From NCBI RefSeq assembly GCF_024213195.1, contig NZ_JANAVF010000008.1:277947-341946 (forward strand): a DNA stretch of 64,000 nt, given 5' to 3'. Below are positions 59,616-64,000 of the stretch, one piece after another. Each line of letters starts with the position of its first letter. Within the stretch, counting starts at the first letter, position 1. Under the pieces are notes generated by a model. It saw only the letters and a list, made by a program, of their open reading frames with translations. It had not been told where the DNA came from and ran no database searches. The position numbers and the translations under genes are program-made. The DNA comes from Streptomyces sp. TBY4. Its GTDB lineage: Bacteria; Actinomycetota; Actinomycetes; Streptomycetales; Streptomycetaceae.

Positions 59616-60089
59616 TCACCCGGCGGGCCTCAGGTCCCCGTCGGGATGGGCCGCGCGCCAGGCCTTGATGGACAGGTCCCAGTCGTCGCCCGTCAGGGCG
59701 GTGAGGGACGCGGGGAAGAGGCCGTCCTCCTCCTTCGCGATGTGGTGGTGGAGCTCCTCCACCGCCCGGCGCAGGGCCGCGGCGTCCGCCGGGTCCGCCA
59801 GGTCGGCGCCGGCGAGGAACGCCGCCAGTTCGCGGTGCTCCGCGACCAGCGCCGCGATGTACGCGGCGTACTCCGGGTCCTGCTCCATGACGGCGAACAG
59901 GCCGTCCTCCTCGCCCTTCCAGTGGGCGAGCAGGACGGCCGTCATCTGCGTCACGAGGGCGCGCGCCCTCGGGAGGTCCCCCGCGTCGAGGGCGCGCAGC
60001 GCGTCACCGGCGGCGTTCGTCACCGCCTCGTGCTCGGCGATGAACTCCTTGATCAGCGGGATCTCGCGGCAGCCGCAGTAGTGGCACAT
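59616..60089 (-). CDS. Hemerythrin-like domain protein
   Basis: A 157-aa four-helix protein. The di-iron ligand pattern is visible: H20, H56, E60, H85, a His cluster at 114-116 and E120. The N-terminus begins MCHYCGCREIPLI, with three cysteines (C2, C5, C7) that may add a metal or redox site. Hemerythrin-like proteins bind O2, NO or sense redox. It lies 30 bp downstream of cobN on the same strand and may be co-transcribed under the B12 riboswitch. Confidence 0.87.
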   Translation of the reverse strand: MCHYCGCREIPLIKEFIAEHEAVTNAAGDALRALDAGDLPRARALVTQMTAVLLAHWKGEEDGLFAVMEQDPEYAAYIAALVAEHRELAAFLAGADLADPADAAALRRAVEELHHHIAKEEDGLFPASLTALTGDDWDLSIKAWRAAHPDGDLRPAG

Positions 60090-60119
60090 GCGGCCCAGTC
60101 TGATCCAGCCGGTGCCCGG

Positions 60120-63100
60120 TCAGTCGCTTTCGCCTTCGAGGTTGCCCTCCGTGTCCAGGTACACCTGGCGCAGCGCCTCCAGGACCTGCGGGTCCGGCTT
60201 CTCCCACATGCCGCGGGACTCGGCCTCCAGCAGCCGCTCCGCGATCCCGTGCAGGGCCCAGGGGTTGGCCTCCTCCAGGAAGGCGCGGTTCTGCGGGTCC
60301 AGGACGTACGTCTCGGTCAGCTTGTCGTACATCCAGTCGGCCACCACCCCGGTGGTGGCGTCGTAGCCGAAGAGGTAGTCGACGGTCGCCGCCAGCTCGA
60401 AGGCCCCCTTGTAACCGTGGCGGCGCATCGCCTCGATCCACTTCGGGTTCACGACGCGGGCGCGGAAGACCCGGGAGGTCTCCTCGACCAGCGTGCGCGT
60501 CTTGACCGTCTCGGGCCGGGTCGAGTCCCCGATGTACGCCTCGGGGGCCGTGCCGCGCAGGGCGCGGACGGTGGCCACCATGCCGCCGTGGTACTGGAAG
60601 TAGTCGTCGGAGTCGGCGATGTCGTGCTCACGGGTGTCGGTGTTCTTCGCCGCGACCGTGATCCGCTTGTAGGCGGTCTCCATCTCCTCGCGCGCCGCGC
60701 GCCCCTCCAGGCCCCGGCCGTACGCGTACCCGCCCCACACCGTGTAGACCTCCGCGAGGTCGGCGTCGGTGCGCCAGTCGCGGGAGTCGATCAGCTGCAG
60801 GATGCCCGCGCCGTACGTGCCCGGGCGCGAGCCGAAGATGCGGGTGGTGGCCCGCCGCTCGTCCCCGTGCACGGCCAGGTCCGCCTGCGCGTGGGCCCGT
60901 ACGAAGTTGTCCTCCGCGGGCTCCTCCAGGGAGGCGGCCAGCCGGACCGCGTCGTCCAGCAGGCCGATGACGTGCGGGAACGCGTCGCGGAAGAAGCCCG
61001 AGATGCGCAGGGTCACGTCGATGCGCGGCCGGCCGAGCTCGGCGAGCGGGATCGGCTCCAGGCCGGTGACGCGGCGCGAGGCCTCGTCCCAGACCGGGCG
61101 GATGCCGAGCAGCGCCATGGCCTCGGCCACGTCGTCGCCCGAGGTGCGCATCGCGCTCGTGCCCCACAGGGACAGGCCGACGGAGGCGGGCCATTCGCCG
61201 TTGTCCGTGCGGTAGCGGGTCAGGAGGGAGTCGGCCAGGGCCTGGCCGGTCTCCCACGCGAGGCGGGAGGGGACGGCCTTCGGGTCCACCGAGTAGAAGT
61301 TGCGGCCGGTCGGCAGGACGTTGACCAGACCGCGCAGCGGGGAGCCGGAGGGGCCGGCCGGGACGGAGCGGCCGTCCAGGGCGGAGACCACGTGGGCGAT
61401 CTCGTCGGTGGTGCCGGCCAGGCGCGGGACGACCTCGCGGGCCGCGAAGTCCAGTACCGCCGCCACGTCCGCCGAGTGGCCGGCGGCGACCGGAGCAACC
61501 GACTCCGGGGCCCAGTTCGCGTCCTCCATCGCCTGGACCAGCGCGCGGGCCGTCTCCTCCGCCTCGTCGGCGGTGGTGCGGGTGGCCGCGGACTCGTCGA
61601 GGCCGAGCGCCTCGCGGAGCCCCGGCAGGGCCGTCGTACCGCCCCAGATCTGGCGGGCGCGCAGGATGGCGAGGACCAGGTTGACGCGGGCCTCGCCGGT
61701 CGGGGCTCCGCCCAGGACGTGCAGGCCGTCGCGGATCTGGGCGTCCTTGACCTCGCACAGCCAGCCGTCGACGTGCAGCAGGAAGTCGTCGAAGCCGTCG
61801 TCGTCGGGGCGCTCCGCCAGACCCAGGTCGTGGTCGAGCTTCGCGGCCTGGATCAGGGTCCAGATCTGGGCGCGGATGGCCGGCAGCTTCGCCGGGTCCA
61901 TCGCGGAGATCTGGGCGTACTCGTCGAGGTGCTGCTCCAGGCGCGCGATGTCCCCGTACGACTCCGCGCGGGCCATCGGCGGCACCAGGTGGTCGACCAG
62001 GGTGGCGTGCACCCGGCGCTTGGCCTGGGTGCCCTCGCCCGGGTCGTTGACCAGGAACGGGTAGATGAGCGGCAGGTCGCCGAGCGCGGCGTCGGGGGCG
62101 CAGGCCGCCGACAGGCCGGCGTTCTTGCCCGGCAGCCACTCCAGGTTGCCGTGCTTGCCCAGGTGGATCATCGCGTCGGCGCCGAAGCCGCCGTCCTCGG
62201 CGCGGGCCTGGATCCAGCGGTACGCGGCCAGGTAGTGGTGGCTCGGCGGCAGGTCCGGGTCGTGGTAGATCGCGATCGGGTTCTCGCCGAAGCCGCGCGG
62301 CGGCTGGATGAGGATGAGGAGGTTGCCGCGGCGCAGGGCCGCCAGCACGATGTCGCCCTCGGGATTCGCGGAGCGGTCCACGAACATGTTGCCGGGGGCC
62401 TCGCCCCAGTGCTCGTTGACGCTGTCCTGCAGCTCGGCCGGGAGCTCGGCGAACCAGCGCTTGTAGTCGGCCGCCGGGATCCGGACCGGGTTGCGGGCGA
62501 GCTGCTCCTCGGTGAGCCAGTCCTGGTCGTGGCCGCCGGCCTCGATCAGGGCGCGGATCAGCTCGTCGCCGTCGCCGGACACCAGGCCCGGGACGTCCTC
62601 GACGGGGCCGAAGTCGTACCCGCCCGCGATCAGCGTGCGCAGCAGCTCCACGGCGCTGGCCGGGGTGTCCAGGCCGACCGCGTTGCCGATGCGGGAGTGC
62701 TTGGTCGGGTACGCGGACAGGACCAGGGCGATCTTCTTGTCGCGGCGCTCGATGTGGCGCAGGCGGGCGTGGCGCACGGCGATCCCGGCCACGCGGGCGG
62801 CCCGCTCCGGGTCGGCGACGTAGGCCGGAAGCCCGTCCTCGTCCAGCTCCTTGAAGGAGAACGGGACGGTGATCAGGCGGCCGTCGAACTCCGGGACGGC
62901 GACCTGGGTGGCGGCGTCCAGGGGGGACAGGCCCTCGTCGTTCTCCTCCCAGGCGGACCGGGAGCCGGTCAGGCACAGGGCCTGCAGGACCGGCACGCCG
63001 AGGGCGGCCAGGGCGCCGGCGTCCCAGGACTCGTCGTCACCGCCGGCCGAGGCGGTGGCCGGCTTGGTGCCGCCGGCGGCCAGGACCGTGGTGACGATCG

Positions 63101-63737
63101 CGTCGGCGGACGCGAGCTGCTCGATCAGCTCCGGCTCCGGGGAGCGGAGGGAGGAGACGTAGAGGGGGAGCGCCTGGGCGCCGTGGGCCTCGATCGCCTC
63201 GGAGAGGGTGTGCACGAAGGCGGTGTTGCCGCTCATCTGGTGCGCGCGGTAGTAGAGCACCGCGATCTTGGGGCCCTCGGTGCGCTGCGGGGTGCGCTCC
63301 AGCGGGCCCCACGTGGGGGAGGCGGCCGGGGGCTCGAAGCCGTGGCCGGTCAGCAGCACGGTGTCGGAGAGGAAGCGGGCCAGCTGCTCCAGGTTGGCCG
63401 GGCCGCCGTGGGCGAGGTAGCCGTGCGCCTCGGCGGCGATGCCGATCGGGACGGTCGAGGCTTCCATCAGCTGGGCGTCGGGGGCCTGTTCGCCGGTCAG
63501 GACGACCACCGGGCGGGTCTGACCGGGCGCCAGGAGCAGGTCGAGGCCCTCCTGCCAGGCACGGAGGCCGCCCAGGAGGCGTACGACGACCAGGTCGACG
63601 CCGTCCAGGAGACCGGGGAGGTCGTCCAGGGGAAGGCGGGAGGGGTTGGCGAACCGGTACGGGACGGGAGCGTCCCCCGTGTTCGCCGCGCGGGCGCTGA
63701 GCAGATCGGTGTCGGACGTCGACAGCAGCAGGATCAT
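60120..63737 (-). CDS. cobN: Cobaltochelatase subunit CobN
   Basis: A 1205-aa large subunit of the aerobic cobaltochelatase, which inserts Co2+ into hydrogenobyrinic acid a,c-diamide with CobS and CobT or with ChlI/ChlD-like partners. It aligns with the CobN/BchH family over the whole length: MILLLSTSDTDLLSARAANTG at the start, MGADAMIHLGKHGNLEWLPGK-type HGNLEWLPGK in the middle and FFRDAFPHVIGLLDDAVRLAASLEEPAEDNFVRAHAQ late. GGAAGG stands before the ATG. A cobalamin riboswitch in the leader means expression falls when B12 is plentiful. The cobS/T partners are not in this window. Confidence 0.96.
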   Translation of the reverse strand: MILLLSTSDTDLLSARAANTGDAPVPYRFANPSRLPLDDLPGLLDGVDLVVVRLLGGLRAWQEGLDLLLAPGQTRPVVVLTGEQAPDAQLMEASTVPIGIAAEAHGYLAHGGPANLEQLARFLSDTVLLTGHGFEPPAASPTWGPLERTPQRTEGPKIAVLYYRAHQMSGNTAFVHTLSEAIEAHGAQALPLYVSSLRSPEPELIEQLASADAIVTTVLAAGGTKPATASAGGDDESWDAGALAALGVPVLQALCLTGSRSAWEENDEGLSPLDAATQVAVPEFDGRLITVPFSFKELDEDGLPAYVADPERAARVAGIAVRHARLRHIERRDKKIALVLSAYPTKHSRIGNAVGLDTPASAVELLRTLIAGGYDFGPVEDVPGLVSGDGDELIRALIEAGGHDQDWLTEEQLARNPVRIPAADYKRWFAELPAELQDSVNEHWGEAPGNMFVDRSANPEGDIVLAALRRGNLLILIQPPRGFGENPIAIYHDPDLPPSHHYLAAYRWIQARAEDGGFGADAMIHLGKHGNLEWLPGKNAGLSAACAPDAALGDLPLIYPFLVNDPGEGTQAKRRVHATLVDHLVPPMARAESYGDIARLEQHLDEYAQISAMDPAKLPAIRAQIWTLIQAAKLDHDLGLAERPDDDGFDDFLLHVDGWLCEVKDAQIRDGLHVLGGAPTGEARVNLVLAILRARQIWGGTTALPGLREALGLDESAATRTTADEAEETARALVQAMEDANWAPESVAPVAAGHSADVAAVLDFAAREVVPRLAGTTDEIAHVVSALDGRSVPAGPSGSPLRGLVNVLPTGRNFYSVDPKAVPSRLAWETGQALADSLLTRYRTDNGEWPASVGLSLWGTSAMRTSGDDVAEAMALLGIRPVWDEASRRVTGLEPIPLAELGRPRIDVTLRISGFFRDAFPHVIGLLDDAVRLAASLEEPAEDNFVRAHAQADLAVHGDERRATTRIFGSRPGTYGAGILQLIDSRDWRTDADLAEVYTVWGGYAYGRGLEGRAAREEMETAYKRITVAAKNTDTREHDIADSDDYFQYHGGMVATVRALRGTAPEAYIGDSTRPETVKTRTLVEETSRVFRARVVNPKWIEAMRRHGYKGAFELAATVDYLFGYDATTGVVADWMYDKLTETYVLDPQNRAFLEEANPWALHGIAERLLEAESRGMWEKPDPQVLEALRQVYLDTEGNLEGESD

Positions 63738-63789
63738 GCGGCGGCAGGCCTTCCTCGGGGTTTCCGCGCCCCGGGCAGTGAGGACGGCG

Positions 63790-63935
63790 GGAGTTCCTGA
63801 CTCATCCGGTGCGGCCGGGGCCGCGCGGATTCACAGTGGCGGGACCGCGCCGGATTCGCACCGGGCTTCCTCCCATGTCGCCGTCCTCGGCGATGGCGGG
63901 CCTGTTGGCCGCCTGGGGCACATCCTAGACGAGTC
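63790..63935 (-). ncRNA. Cobalamin riboswitch in the cobN leader
   Basis: On the minus strand the transcript holds, in order, GGAGGAAGCCCGGTGCGAAT, the CCGGCGCGGTCCCGCCACTG B12-box segment (GCCACTG at 63840-63834) and GTGAATCC, the core of adenosylcobalamin riboswitches. Stems P3-P6 are suggested by GGCCAACAGGCC-like and GCGGCCCCGGCCGC pairings. The boundaries are approximate. It lies about 55 bases before the cobN start, so it acts on translation or early termination. Confidence 0.92.
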
Positions 63936-64000
63936 ATTCCGAATGCTGACGATGTGTTCGGGAACGCAGACAGGGCGTCCAAGATCGTTGTGTGACGAAC

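Noticed and set aside
59646..63800. 1384-aa open frame antisense to cobN
   Set aside because: Shadow frame; the composition is Gly/Arg/Val-rich without domains, whereas cobN on the other strand is unmistakable.

Overview
The window is high-GC actinobacterial chromosome, almost certainly Streptomyces. The evidence is the very strong G/C bias at third codon positions, frequent GTG starts, apparent leaderless transcripts, a complete two-domain geosmin synthase, a cobalamin-riboswitch-linked cobN, BrkB/DUF2637/HATPase proteins typical of the genus, and the dispersed palindromic CCGGCGTTTGAGG repeat found between genes. I see no rRNA or tRNA gene, insertion sequence, prophage, CRISPR array or plasmid backbone; this is ordinary chromosomal sequence with mostly metabolic and regulatory genes.

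Layout. 0.4-9 kb: HEPN-type protein, DnaQ-like exonuclease, a TetR/DUF2867 divergent pair with two near-perfect operators, an APH-like kinase, a macrolide-type glycosyltransferase with an operator between its -35 and -10, DUF1697, aldo/keto reductase and a PanE-like reductase. 9-18.7 kb (minus strand): a sulfur assimilation operon, read from 18.6 kb down: a putative cysteine-type leader peptide, sulfite reductase, a 59-aa zinc-ribbon-like protein, cysH, cysC, cysD, cysN, an SsuABC-type transporter and a sirohydrochlorin chelatase. 18.8-29 kb: GNAT, GAF regulator, AidB-like acyl-CoA dehydrogenase, BrkB membrane protein, AraC and VOC proteins, a TetR protein with an extra C-terminal HTH, RsgA, DUF456 and a LuxR-type regulator. 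29.2-39 kb: a large secreted subtilisin, a PP2C-like protein with a huge repetitive linker, PoxB and an RsbW-like ATPase. 39-44 kb: DUF2637, VOC, an iron-box-controlled FhuF-like reductase, GntR, a block of inverted repeats and a TPR-like protein. 44-53 kb: a purine catabolism cluster (PucR, three xanthine dehydrogenase subunits, an NCS2 purine permease, XdhC). 53-59.6 kb: secreted beta-propeller, secreted PLD-like enzyme, geosmin synthase, type I dehydroquinase and a 72-aa conserved protein. 59.6-64 kb: hemerythrin-like protein and CobN under a B12 riboswitch.

How the genes work together. The sulfur operon carries the steps from sulfate activation to sulfide, plus the chelatase that completes the siroheme of its own reductase. 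The purine cluster pairs uptake with hypoxanthine/xanthine oxidation and with the factor that inserts sulfurated Moco. Regulation by small molecules is visible directly in the DNA for sulfur (leader peptide), cobalamin (riboswitch), iron (DmdR/IdeR-like box) and several TetR-type palindromes. The least explained items are the sulfur leader and zinc-ribbon protein, a 134-bp near-palindromic structure at 42.7-42.85 kb, the repeat-expanded PP2C protein, a Cys/Gly-rich insert in the xanthine dehydrogenase iron-sulfur subunit, and a TetR-plus-second-HTH fusion. All functional calls come from reading motifs and remembered family features; no database search was run.
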